From positions 6,464,432 through 6,520,571 of the forward strand of contig NZ_CP026498.1 of assembly GCF_002953255.1 (NCBI RefSeq): a stretch of DNA of 56,140 nucleotides, given 5' to 3'. Shown piece after piece: positions 29,138 to 36,505 of the stretch. The translations under genes and the position numbers were made by a program. The notes under the pieces are model-generated. The model was given only the letters and a program-made list of their open reading frames with translations, ran no database searches and was not told where the DNA came from. The DNA comes from Streptomyces sp. CB01881 (GTDB lineage Bacteria > Actinomycetota > Actinomycetes > Streptomycetales > Streptomycetaceae). How positions within the stretch are numbered: the first letter of the stretch is position 1; every line of letters starts with the position of its first letter.

Positions 29138-30865
29138 ATGGCTCGGCACCTGATCACCAGCGCCCTCCCCTACATCAACGGGATCAAGCACCTGGGCAAC
29201 ATGGTCGGGTCGATGCTCCCGGCGGACGTCTACTCGCGGTACCTGCGCCAGCGCGGGCACGAGGTGCTGTACATCTGCGCGACCGACGAGCACGGGACGC
29301 CGGCCGAACTGGCGGCGCAGGAGGCGGGGCTGCCGGTCGCCGAGTTCTGCGCACAGGCGCACGACCGGCAGAAGGCGGTGTACGACGGGTTCCGCCTGTC
29401 GTTCGACCACTTCGGGCGCAGCTCCTCGCCGCAGAACCGGGAGATCACCCAGGAAATCGCGCGCGAGCTGCACGCCAACGGGTTCATCGAGGAGCGGGCG
29501 ATCCGCCAGGTGTACTCGGTCACCGACGGGCGCTTCCTGCCGGACCGGTACATCGTCGGCACCTGCCCGCACTGCGGGTACGACAAGGCGCGCGGCGACC
29601 AGTGCGAGAACTGCACCCGCGTGCTGGACCCGACGGACCTGCTGGAGCCGCGTTCGGCGATCAGCGGCAGCTCGGACCTGGAGGTGCGCGAGACCAAGCA
29701 CCTGTTCCTGCTCCAGTCGAAGCTGACCGACCAGGTCGAGGCCTGGGTGGCCGAGCACGGCGACCAGTGGCCGGTGCTGGCCTCCTCGATCGCCCGCAAG
29801 TGGCTGACCGAGGGCCTGCAGGACCGCGCGATCACGCGTGACCTGGAGTGGGGCGTGCCGGTGCCGGCCGACGTGTGGCCGGAGCTGGCGGCGGAGGGCA
29901 AGGTCTTCTACGTCTGGTTCGACGCCCCGATCGAGTACATCGGCGCCACCAAGGAGTGGGCGGACGCGGCGGCCGACGGCGAGGTCCGGGACTGGAAGTC
30001 CTGGTGGTACGAGGCCGACGAGACCGTCCGCTACACCGAGTTCATGGCCAAGGACAACGTCCCGTTCCACACGGTGATGTTCCCGGCGACCATCCTCGGC
30101 TCGCGCAAGCCGTGGAAGAAGGTCGACTACGTCAAGGCCTTCAACTGGCTGACGTACTACGGCGGCAAGTTCTCGACCAGCCAGAAGCGGGGCATCTTCA
30201 CCGACGTCGCGCTGGAGCTGCTGCCGGCCGACTACTGGCGCTACTTCCTGATGGCGCACGCGCCCGAGTCGGACGACTCCAGCTTCACCTGGGACCTCTT
30301 CGCCTCGGTCGTCAACAAGGACCTCGCCGACACCCTCGGCAACTTCGTCAACCGGGTGCTCTCCTTCAGCCGCAAGCGCTTCGGCGACGACGTCCCGGCC
30401 GGGCACGCGGCGGGCGAGGCGGAGGAGCGGCTGGGCGCGCAGATCGCCGAGCTGCTGGCCGAGTACGAGGCCCAGCTGGACGCCCTGAACTTCCGCAAGG
30501 CCGCGCAGAGCCTGCGCACGCTGTGGAGCGCGGGCAACGCGTACCTGGACGAGAAGGCACCGTGGCTCCAGGTGAAGACGGACCCGGAGGCGGCCGCGCT
30601 GACGCTGCGCACGGCGATGAACCTGATCCACCTGTACGCGGTGCTGTCCGAGCCGTTCATCCCGGCCGCGGCCCGGGCGATGCGTGACGCCTTCGCGCTG
30701 CCCGCCGGGGCCCCGGCGCGTGCGCAGGCGTGGGTGAGCCCGGAGGAGGCGCGCGCGCTGGACTTCGTGCCGGCCGGGACGGCGTTCACCGTGCCGCCGG
30801 TGCTGTTCGCGAAGATCACCGACGAGGACCTGGCCGGCTGGACCTCCCGGTTCGGCGGCGAGTAG
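29138..30865 (+). CDS. metG: methionyl-tRNA synthetase
   Basis: Charges tRNA-Met. The protein of 575 residues has the class I HIGH-type signature written H-L-G-N (residues 18-21, in P-Y-I-N-G-I-K-H-L-G-N) and the catalytic-loop signature written F-S-T-S-Q-K-R (from residue 345) in place of KMSKS. The zinc knuckle C-P-H-C...C-E-N-C (about 143-158) and the anticodon-binding helical domain (from about residue 385) are present, and there is no C-terminal EMAP-like domain. Such HLGN/STSQ forms occur in a subset of bacterial MetRS including actinobacteria. The ATG at 29138 (A-R-H-L-I-T-S-A-L-P) is the family start. Confidence 0.96.
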   Translation: MARHLITSALPYINGIKHLGNMVGSMLPADVYSRYLRQRGHEVLYICATDEHGTPAELAAQEAGLPVAEFCAQAHDRQKAVYDGFRLSFDHFGRSSSPQNREITQEIARELHANGFIEERAIRQVYSVTDGRFLPDRYIVGTCPHCGYDKARGDQCENCTRVLDPTDLLEPRSAISGSSDLEVRETKHLFLLQSKLTDQVEAWVAEHGDQWPVLASSIARKWLTEGLQDRAITRDLEWGVPVPADVWPELAAEGKVFYVWFDAPIEYIGATKEWADAAADGEVRDWKSWWYEADETVRYTEFMAKDNVPFHTVMFPATILGSRKPWKKVDYVKAFNWLTYYGGKFSTSQKRGIFTDVALELLPADYWRYFLMAHAPESDDSSFTWDLFASVVNKDLADTLGNFVNRVLSFSRKRFGDDVPAGHAAGEAEERLGAQIAELLAEYEAQLDALNFRKAAQSLRTLWSAGNAYLDEKAPWLQVKTDPEAAALTLRTAMNLIHLYAVLSEPFIPAAARAMRDAFALPAGAPARAQAWVSPEEARALDFVPAGTAFTVPPVLFAKITDEDLAGWTSRFGGE

Positions 30866-30887
30866 GCGCCGGACGGACACCTGCGGG

Positions 30888-30921
30888 GCGGCCCCCGTCG
30901 CGACTGCGCGACGGGGGCCGC
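30888..30921. terminator. bidirectional terminator between metG and cutA
   Basis: A perfect 15-pair GC-rich stem (30888-30902 with 30907-30921) with loop ACTG, ten bases from the cutA stop, serving both converging genes. Confidence 0.82.
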
Positions 30922-30931
30922 GCGCTTCCCG

Positions 30932-31261
30932 TCAGGGGGCGGTCTCGGCGGCCACCCAGGCGAGGTAGCCGCTGCTGCCGGCGACCACCGGGACGGCGAC
31001 GACCTCGGGGGTGTCGTACGTGTGGTGCTCGGTGATGAAGGCGGTCAGGCGGGCGGCGAGGTCGGCGCGGGTCTTCAGGTCGACGCGCCACTCGGCGCCC
31101 TCCTGCACCTCGCCGTCCCACCAGTAGACCGACCGGACGGGGTAGACCTGCGCGCACGCGGCCAGGCGCTCGCGCACCACGGCGGCGGCCAGGGCGCGGG
31201 CCGCGGGCTCGGCGTCGTGGGTCGTGGTCACCACGACGACATCGGGGTTCGGGGCTGCCAT
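30932..31261 (-). CDS. cutA: divalent-cation tolerance protein CutA
   Basis: A 109-residue trimeric cytoplasmic protein of the CutA1 family. Typical blocks are V-V-V-T-T-T-H-D-A-E-P-A-A, V-V-x-E-R-L-A-A-C-A-Q-V-Y-P-V-R-S-V-Y-W-W-D-G-E-V-Q and the late H-T-Y-D-T-P-E-V-V-A-V-P-V-V. CutA is linked genetically to copper tolerance, but its mechanism is undefined. The ATG at 31261 is the natural start. Between it and the MarR gene lies a degenerate repeat tract. Confidence 0.95.
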   Translation of the reverse strand: MAAPNPDVVVVTTTHDAEPAARALAAAVVRERLAACAQVYPVRSVYWWDGEVQEGAEWRVDLKTRADLAARLTAFITEHHTYDTPEVVAVPVVAGSSGYLAWVAAETAP

Positions 31262-31350
31262 GCGGTGACCGTACCGCCCCGCCGCCGGGCGGGGCCGCAC
31301 GGGAAGTCGGCCGGCTCGACCTCCCATGCGCGGGGGCCGAGTGCGGGCGC

Positions 31351-31415
31351 GGGAGCCGGGAGCCAGGGGCTGGGAACCGGGAACCGGGGGCCGGGAACCG
31401 GGGGCCGTGAGCCGG
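31351..31415 (+). repeat. degenerate GGGAACCG/GGGAGCC tract
   Basis: Seven or so imperfect copies of a 7-9-base motif (GGGAGCC, GGGAACCGG, GGGGGCCGG) occupy the cutA-MarR gap. Non-coding and probably slippage-derived. Confidence 0.5.
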
Positions 31416-31452
31416 AGCGGGCGCGAAGGCGCACCGGGCGGGGCTGACGCGA

Positions 31453-31953
31453 TCAGCCGAGCGACTGGCGGGCCGTGGTGAGGAGCGGGACGAGGTCGGG
31501 GGTGGCGGCCGCCACCTCGTCCAGGGCCGCGGTGAGGGTCTCCTCGTAGGTGGCGCGGGCCTCCTGGTGGCGGGCGCGGCCGGTGGCGGTGATGACGGTG
31601 TAGACGCCGCGCTTGTCGTCCGGGCAGAGGTCCCGGTAGGTGAAGTCCGCGGCGTGCAGGCGGGCGACCAGGCGGGTGACCGAACTCTGGTTGAGGCCGA
31701 GGCTGGTGGCGAGGTCCTGCATCCGCAGCTCGCCCTTGGGGGCCTCGGCGAGGAAGCCGAGGGCACGGTACTCGGAGAGGCCGAGACCGTGCCGGCGCTG
31801 GAGCGCGGTGGTGAGGCGGCTCTCGACGTGGGCGTGCAGGGCGGTGAGCCGGCTCCACATCCGGGAGTCCGACGGGCCGGCGTCCGAGGCGTCCGGAGCG
31901 TCCGGAGTGCGGGGGCGTGCACCGCCGCTGGTGGGGTGGGGTTCCGAGGCCAT
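31453..31953 (-). CDS. MarR-family transcriptional regulator
   Basis: A 166-residue winged-helix regulator: R-L-T-A-L-H-A-H-V-E-S-R-L-T-T-A-L, then L-G-L-S-E-Y-R-A-L-G-F-L-A-E and the recognition part L-R-M-Q-D-L-A-T-S-L-G-L-N-Q-S-S-V-T-R-L-V-A-R-L, wing D-D-K-R-G-V-Y-T-V-I-T. It is divergent from two SMR exporter genes, and the intergenic region contains matching inverted repeats, so it probably represses the exporters and itself until a cationic drug or metabolite binds. The ATG at 31953 follows CAGGAGCAG. Confidence 0.93.
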   Translation of the reverse strand: MASEPHPTSGGARPRTPDAPDASDAGPSDSRMWSRLTALHAHVESRLTTALQRRHGLGLSEYRALGFLAEAPKGELRMQDLATSLGLNQSSVTRLVARLHAADFTYRDLCPDDKRGVYTVITATGRARHQEARATYEETLTAALDEVAAATPDLVPLLTTARQSLG

Positions 31954-31994
31954 GGGCTGCTCCTGGCGCAGGCGGGGCGGGTTGACACAGGTTA

Positions 31995-32046
31995 CTTGTA
32001 CATGCATGCTCTTGCCCAGCCGAAATCAATTTGCACATACATGCAA
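31995..32046. promoter_or_regulatory. MarR-type operators between regulator and SMR genes
   Basis: TTGCA-N6-TGCAA (32031-32046) is a perfect inverted repeat, and a related site with TTGTACATGCATGC lies at about 31996-32009. They cover the divergent promoters. Confidence 0.6.
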
Positions 32047-32077
32047 TAACTGACGCACCATGCACCCGGGGGTTCCC

Positions 32078-32449
32078 ATGGCCTGGATCTACCTGCTCAT
32101 CGCCTCGGTCTTCGAGGTCGTCTTCGCCCTCGCGACCAACGCCACCCGCGGCTTCACCGTGCTCGGACCGTCCCTGCTGACCACCGCGGCCGCCGCGGGC
32201 GGGATCTTCTTCCTCAGCCTCGCCCTGAAGACCCTCGACGTCGGCGTCGGCTACACGGTGTGGACCGGGATCGGCTCGGTCGGCACCGTCGTCCTCGGCT
32301 CGGTGATCTTCCACGAGTCCATGAACCCCGGGAAGGCCGCGGCCTTCGTCCTGATCATCGGCGGCGTGCTCGGCCTCAAGCTCGCCGACAAGGTCGCCAA
32401 CGAGCCCGCCGACAAGCCCGGCGGCTCCGAGCAGCCCGTCACCGCCTGA
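32078..32449 (+). CDS. SMR-family multidrug exporter, subunit 1
   Basis: A 123-residue small multidrug resistance protein with four membrane helices. The essential membrane-embedded Glu lies in A-S-V-F-E-V-V-F-A (TM1). TM2-TM3 carry G-G-I-F-F-L-S-L-A-L-K-T-L-D-V-G-V-G-Y-T-V-W-T-G, the SMR signature. A hydrophilic tail of about 20 residues follows TM4. It is paired with a second SMR gene 70 bases downstream, as in two-component SMR pumps that work as heterodimers. The ATG at 32078 was chosen over one at 32060. It probably exports quaternary or guanidinium-type cations; the ligand is not predictable. Confidence 0.92.
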   Translation: MAWIYLLIASVFEVVFALATNATRGFTVLGPSLLTTAAAAGGIFFLSLALKTLDVGVGYTVWTGIGSVGTVVLGSVIFHESMNPGKAAAFVLIIGGVLGLKLADKVANEPADKPGGSEQPVTA

Positions 32450-32519
32450 TCCCGCACGCCCTCCTCGCCCCGCGCAGCGCCACCCCGACCGCCCCCAACC
32501 ACTCAAGGAGCACACCGTC

Positions 32520-32840
32520 ATGGCCTGGGTCTTCCTCGCGATCGCCGTCGTCTTCGAGATCGCCTTCGCCCTCGGCACCAACGCCACCAACGGCTTCACC
32601 AGGCTCTGGCCGTCCGTCCTCACCCTGGTCGCGGCCGCGGGCGGCATCTTCACGCTCAGCCTCGCGCTCAGGACGCTGGACGTCGGCGTCGGCTACACCA
32701 TCTGGACCGGCCTCGGCTCGATCGGCACCGTCGTCTTCGGCGCCCTGGTCTACAAGGAGCGGATCACCCTCCCCAAGCTGCTCTCCTTCGCCTCGATCAT
32801 CGCCGGGGCCGTCACCCTCAAGCTGGCATCCGGCCTCTGA
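32520..32840 (+). CDS. SMR-family multidrug exporter, subunit 2
   Basis: A 106-residue paralogue of the preceding gene, with I-A-V-V-F-E-I-A-F-A-L-G-T-N-A-T (TM1 Glu), S-L-A-L-R-T-L-D-V-G-V-G-Y-T-I-W-T-G-L and a short tail. The gap between the two genes has AAGGAGCACA before this ATG. It probably assembles with subunit 1 in the inner membrane. It ends at a long perfect hairpin one base further on. Confidence 0.93.
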   Translation: MAWVFLAIAVVFEIAFALGTNATNGFTRLWPSVLTLVAAAGGIFTLSLALRTLDVGVGYTIWTGLGSIGTVVFGALVYKERITLPKLLSFASIIAGAVTLKLASGL

Positions 32841-32885
32841 CCGGCGGCAGGGCAGGTGCGCCTCGCGCACCTGCCCTGCCGCCGG
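32841..32885. terminator. terminator between the SMR pair and the methyltransferase
   Basis: A perfect 20-pair stem (32841-32860 with 32866-32885) with loop CCTCG, adjoining both stop codons. Bidirectional. Confidence 0.87.
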
Positions 32886-32888
32886 CCC

Positions 32889-33851
32889 CTACTCCGCGGC
32901 GGCCGCCCGGGCGGTGTGGACGGTGACGGCGACGAGGTAGAACGCGTCGGGACGGGCGAGGATGCCGGCCGGGGCGTCACGGTCGAGCAGGACATCCAGG
33001 GCGGCGAGGTCGTCGGCAGCCAGGATCCCGTCCAACTGCTCGCGACGGCGTTCGAGTTGGGCGTGCAGGTGCTCACGGGCGAGCGCCGCGAGCGGGGCCG
33101 GCCACTCGACGAGGAAGGTACGCGAGCCGGTGGGGGTGAGGCCGGCCCGGGAGAGCATGGCCGGCCAGTCCTCCACTTCGTCGACGACGCCGGGGAGTTG
33201 GGCACGCATCGCGGCGAAGGCGTCCTCGTACGCGGCGTCCAGCCGGGCCTGGAGGCCGGGACGGCCGAGGCCGAGGTCGCGCGGCAGGAACCGCAGCGGC
33301 AGCCCGCGTTCGGCGACCGCGAGCATCCCACCCGGGCGCAGCGAACCGGCCAGGGAGGCCAACGCCGCCTGCTGGTCGCCGAGATGGTGGATCGCCTGGG
33401 ACGACCAGATCAGGTCGGCCGCACCGAGCAGGCCGAACTCGTCGGGCAGATCGGCCTGTCGGGTGGCGACGCGGCCGGACGAGCGGGCCTCGGCCCGGGC
33501 CAGCAGAGCGGCCGACCGGTCGACGGCGACCACCTCGGCGGCCGGGAAGACGTCGGCGAGCAGACCCGCCACGACACCCGGGCCGCTGCCGACGTCGAGC
33601 ACCCGGCCGACGGGGGCGCGGGCCGTCAACTCGCCCAGCCACTGGGTGGCCTGGGTGAATGCGGGGGTGTGCAGTTCGCCCTCGCGCTCCAGGAGGTCGG
33701 CGAGCGCCGACCAGTCCGTGTCGGTCGCGTGGTGGCCGTGGCCGTTCCCATGACCATGGCTGTGCCCATGGCCGTGGTCGTGGTCGCGGTCGTGCGCGGC
33801 GGCGGCGACGGGGGCGGACTCGGGGGCGTCGTGGCGGTGCGGGCGGTGCAT
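32889..33851 (-). CDS. class I SAM-dependent methyltransferase with His-rich N-terminus
   Basis: A 320-residue enzyme. Motif I V-L-D-V-G-S-G-P-G-V-V-A-G-L is near residue 83, motif II A-V-D-R-S and motif IV A-D-L-I-W-S-S-Q-A-I-H-H are also present, giving a class I methyltransferase fold. The first 42 residues contain a run of D-H-D-H-G-H-G-H-S-H-G-H-G-N-G-H-G-H-H, a probable metal-binding arm like those of metallochaperones. A small-ORF gene with an ideal ribosome-binding site lies 39 bases upstream. The substrate is unknown. A link to metal handling is inferred from the His arm only. The ATG at 33851 is clear. Confidence 0.87.
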   Translation of the reverse strand: MHRPHRHDAPESAPVAAAAHDRDHDHGHGHSHGHGNGHGHHATDTDWSALADLLEREGELHTPAFTQATQWLGELTARAPVGRVLDVGSGPGVVAGLLADVFPAAEVVAVDRSAALLARAEARSSGRVATRQADLPDEFGLLGAADLIWSSQAIHHLGDQQAALASLAGSLRPGGMLAVAERGLPLRFLPRDLGLGRPGLQARLDAAYEDAFAAMRAQLPGVVDEVEDWPAMLSRAGLTPTGSRTFLVEWPAPLAALAREHLHAQLERRREQLDGILAADDLAALDVLLDRDAPAGILARPDAFYLVAVTVHTARAAAAE

Positions 33852-33890
33852 GGCTGACTCCGTTCGGATCGGTGGCTTCAGGGCGGCACT

Positions 33891-34079
33891 TCAGAGGGAG
33901 GTGGCGGCGAGCGCCTGTTCGACCTCCTCCTCCACGAGGTGGTGGTTGACGGCGAACCCCGCCGCCGCGCCCTGGCCGGCCGCGGCCCCGCCGGTCCTGC
34001 CATGCCCACCCGCCCTGCCGGTCGTGCGGGTCGTGCTGGTCCTGCTGGTCCTGCCGGCACTGTCCTGCCTGTCGCTCAC
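33891..34079 (-). CDS. small unknown protein (62 residues) upstream of the methyltransferase
   Basis: A short frame from GTG at 34079 to TGA at 33891. The sequence GGAGGTGATC eight bases before the GTG matches the 16S rRNA anti-Shine-Dalgarno end over ten bases, the strongest ribosome-binding site I see in the window. The product has a Ser/Thr/Arg/Gly-rich, likely disordered first half and a helical end (N-H-H-L-V-E-E-E-V-E-Q-A-L-A-A-T-S-L). No family is recognised. A GTG at 34094 gives a longer version that would include the SD. It is probably translated with the downstream methyltransferase. Confidence 0.45.
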   Translation of the reverse strand: MSDRQDSAGRTSRTSTTRTTGRAGGHGRTGGAAAGQGAAAGFAVNHHLVEEEVEQALAATSL

Positions 34080-34120
34080 GGCGATCACCTCCACCGCCAG
34101 GCTGCGACGGCCCCCGCGAC

Positions 34121-34142
34121 ACCGGCAAGATTTGTTGCCGGT
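34121..34142. promoter_or_regulatory. ACCGGCAA-N6-TTGCCGGT inverted repeat
   Basis: A perfect 8-base inverted repeat with spacer GATTTG, 42 bases before the small-ORF GTG. It is a good candidate operator for the small ORF/methyltransferase unit, or a hairpin after the upstream membrane-protein gene. Confidence 0.55.
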
Positions 34143-34181
34143 TCCGCAAACGGCGGCGCCGCCCGGGCACCGCCCTGCCGG

Positions 34182-35162
34182 TCACCCGGTGCGGCGCCAG
34201 TACGAGCGGGCGGCAACCGCGAGGGCCACACCGTAGACGGCGAAGGCGCCGAGGCCGATCCAGCAGACCAGCAGCACGTCCGCCTCGGTGGGGAAGTCCC
34301 CGCGCGGCACGGTCACCACGCCGGTCGTGCCGAGCGCCGCGTAGCCGACGCCGAGGATCCCGTACGGCGCGAGGGTGGCGGCGCCGAGCAGCGCGGGGGT
34401 GAGCGGCAGCCAGCGGGGGACACGGCGGCCGCGCAGCAGCAGGGTCCAGCGCGGGAAGACCTGGCCCCACGGACGGACCAGGCCCCAGAGCAGGAACACG
34501 CCGAGCGCCGCCAGGAGCGCCGTCGCGTCGACGCCCCAGGAGGCGAGGGTGAGCCAGAGCCCGGAGGCACCGTTGCGCTCGGCGTCGGCCAGCATCGCGG
34601 CACCGCTCAGGCCCGCGAACGTCCCGCCCACCGCCCAGGTCGTCTTCATCACGACGTACGGCGCGAACGCCAATGTCCCGGCCAGGGCGGCCAGTTGGAC
34701 GCCCCCTGGGGCCGCCGAAGGTGCCGGGGCCGTACCCGTGCCGGCCGTCCGGGCGGGCGGACGACCGGTGCGGGCGGTGGCCGCCAGCAGGACGGCGCCG
34801 AGCGCGGACAGCACCCGGTGCGCCGTGTCCGCCCAACTGTCCACGTCCTGGCTGAAGACCAGCGTGATGACGTCCATCAGCAGGCCGAACGCCGCCGCGC
34901 CGGCCAGGACGCAGAGCGTCCGGAGCACCGGCCGCAACCGGGAGGCCCGTCCGCCCCGCGCCACCGCCGCCGCGGTCAGGAAGGCGGCGGCGCCCACCGT
35001 GGCGACCGCCCATCCCAGCCAGGTCGCGCCGAACAGCGCCGTCCCGCTCACCGCGCAGCCGGCCCCGAAGGCCGCGTACGCGACACCCCAGGCCATCACC
35101 GCCCGGCCGTCCGCCGCCCGCACCGCCACCCTCACCGTCGCCCAACCGCTCGCTGCCGTCAT
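34182..35162 (-). CDS. integral membrane protein of unknown function
   Basis: A 326-residue polytopic protein with about eight hydrophobic segments (for example A-W-G-V-A-Y-A-A-F-G-A-G-C-A-V, A-V-A-T-V-G-A-A-A-F-L-T-A-A, L-A-A-L-A-G-T-L-A-F-A-P-Y-V-V and V-C-W-I-G-L-G-A-F-A-V-Y-G-V-A-L). It resembles the many uncharacterised Streptomyces membrane proteins; no transport or catalytic motif stands out. M-K-T-T-W-A-V-G-G between helices is the only short conserved-looking loop. Its stop lies 103 bases before the small ORF on the same strand, with an operator-like repeat between. A relation to the methyltransferase is possible. Confidence 0.75.
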   Translation of the reverse strand: MTAASGWATVRVAVRAADGRAVMAWGVAYAAFGAGCAVSGTALFGATWLGWAVATVGAAAFLTAAAVARGGRASRLRPVLRTLCVLAGAAAFGLLMDVITLVFSQDVDSWADTAHRVLSALGAVLLAATARTGRPPARTAGTGTAPAPSAAPGGVQLAALAGTLAFAPYVVMKTTWAVGGTFAGLSGAAMLADAERNGASGLWLTLASWGVDATALLAALGVFLLWGLVRPWGQVFPRWTLLLRGRRVPRWLPLTPALLGAATLAPYGILGVGYAALGTTGVVTVPRGDFPTEADVLLVCWIGLGAFAVYGVALAVAARSYWRRTG

Positions 35163-35411
35163 GCCCCCAAGCTCGCACCGGCCGCCCCGCCCGGGCCTCC
35201 CCTCCCCGGGGGAACCCGCTCCCCCGGCGGGGGGACGACCCGCCCCTCATCCTGACGGCCCGCCACTTTCCTCACCCGACGGCCCGCCCCTTGCCATGTC
35301 CTGACGGCCCACCACTTGCCCTTGAGTGCACTCCAGGCCCTACCCTCGGGCCCAGCGGCCGCGCCCCCACCCGGGACACGGCCACCCATCCACCACCAGG
35401 GGGACAGAACC

Positions 35412-36467
35412 TTGCGCTACCGCGTCCTCGGCGGCACCGGCATCGAGGTGAGCGCGTACTGCCTCGGCACCATGATGTTCGGGGCGGTCGGCAACCCCGA
35501 CCACGATGACTGCGCCCGCATCATCCACACCGCGCTCGACCAGGGCGTCAACTTCATCGACACGGCCGACATGTACTCGGCCGGCGAGTCCGAGGAGATC
35601 GTCGGCAAGGCACTGCAGAGCCACGGCAGCCGCGACGACGTCGTCCTCGCCACCAAGGTGCACTTCCCGATGGGCGAGGGCCGCAACCGGGGCGGCAACT
35701 CGCGGCGCTGGATCGTCCGCGAGGTCGAGGAGAGCCTGCGGCGGCTGCGGACCGACTGGATCGACCTCTACCAGGTGCACCGGCCCGACCACACCACCGA
35801 CATCGAGGAGACCCTCTCCACGCTCGGCGACCTCGTGCGGGCCGGCAAGATCCGCGCCTTCGGCTGCTCGACCTTCCCCGCCGAGCAGCTCGTCGAGGCC
35901 CACCACGTCGCCGAACGCCGCAACCTGCCGCGCTTCCGCACCGAGCAGCCGCCGTACTCGCTGCTCGCCCGCGGCATCGAGCGGGACGTGCTGCCGACCG
36001 TGCAGCGGCTCGGCATGGGCGCGCTGACCTGGAGCCCGCTCGCCTCCGGATTCCTCACCGGCCGCTACCGCAGGAACCGCCCGATCGACCTCACCACCGG
36101 CCGGGCCGCCCTGACCCCGGCCCGCTTCGACCCGGCGCTGCCGGTCACCGCGGCCAAGCTCGACGCCGTCGAGGAGTTCACCGCGCTCGCCGACGACCTC
36201 GGCCGCACCCTGCCCGAACTCGCCCTCGCCTTCCCGCTGGCGCACCCGGCCGTCACCTCGGTGATCATCGGCCCGCGCACCGCGGAGCAGCTGGCGGCGG
36301 CCCTCAAGGGCGCCGACCTCGTCCTGGACGACGACGCCCTCGACCGCATCGACGCGATCGTCCCGCCCGGCACCGACCTCTACCGCCCCGACGGCGTCTG
36401 GCAGCCCCCCGCCCTCGCCGACGCCGCCCTCCGCCGCCGCCCCCTCACCGACCGCGCGGCGGGCTAG
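35412..36467 (+). CDS. aldo/keto reductase
   Basis: An NADPH-dependent oxidoreductase of 351 residues with a TIM-barrel AKR fold (AKR11/12-like). It shows Y-R-V-L-G-G-T-G-I-E-V-S-A-Y-C-L-G-T-M-M, D-T-A-D-M-Y-S-x-G-E-S-E (catalytic Asp and Tyr), A-T-K-V-H (Lys), Y-Q-V-H-R-P-D (His) and a late I-I-G-P-R-T cofactor segment. The start is probably TTG at 35412 behind GGGGGA, since the barrel's first strand begins there; the frame is open to 35316 without domain content. No neighbouring pathway clarifies the substrate. Confidence 0.9.
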   Translation: MRYRVLGGTGIEVSAYCLGTMMFGAVGNPDHDDCARIIHTALDQGVNFIDTADMYSAGESEEIVGKALQSHGSRDDVVLATKVHFPMGEGRNRGGNSRRWIVREVEESLRRLRTDWIDLYQVHRPDHTTDIEETLSTLGDLVRAGKIRAFGCSTFPAEQLVEAHHVAERRNLPRFRTEQPPYSLLARGIERDVLPTVQRLGMGALTWSPLASGFLTGRYRRNRPIDLTTGRAALTPARFDPALPVTAAKLDAVEEFTALADDLGRTLPELALAFPLAHPAVTSVIIGPRTAEQLAAALKGADLVLDDDALDRIDAIVPPGTDLYRPDGVWQPPALADAALRRRPLTDRAAG

Positions 36468-36505
36468 GGTCCGTCGCCAGGCAGGCGGTCGTTGGAAGAC
36501 GGCCC

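Noticed and set aside
33850..34236. A 128-codon plus-strand protein overlapping the small minus-strand ORF
   Set aside because: No ribosome-binding site and Ala/Pro/Arg composition typical of an antisense shadow; the minus frame has the perfect SD.
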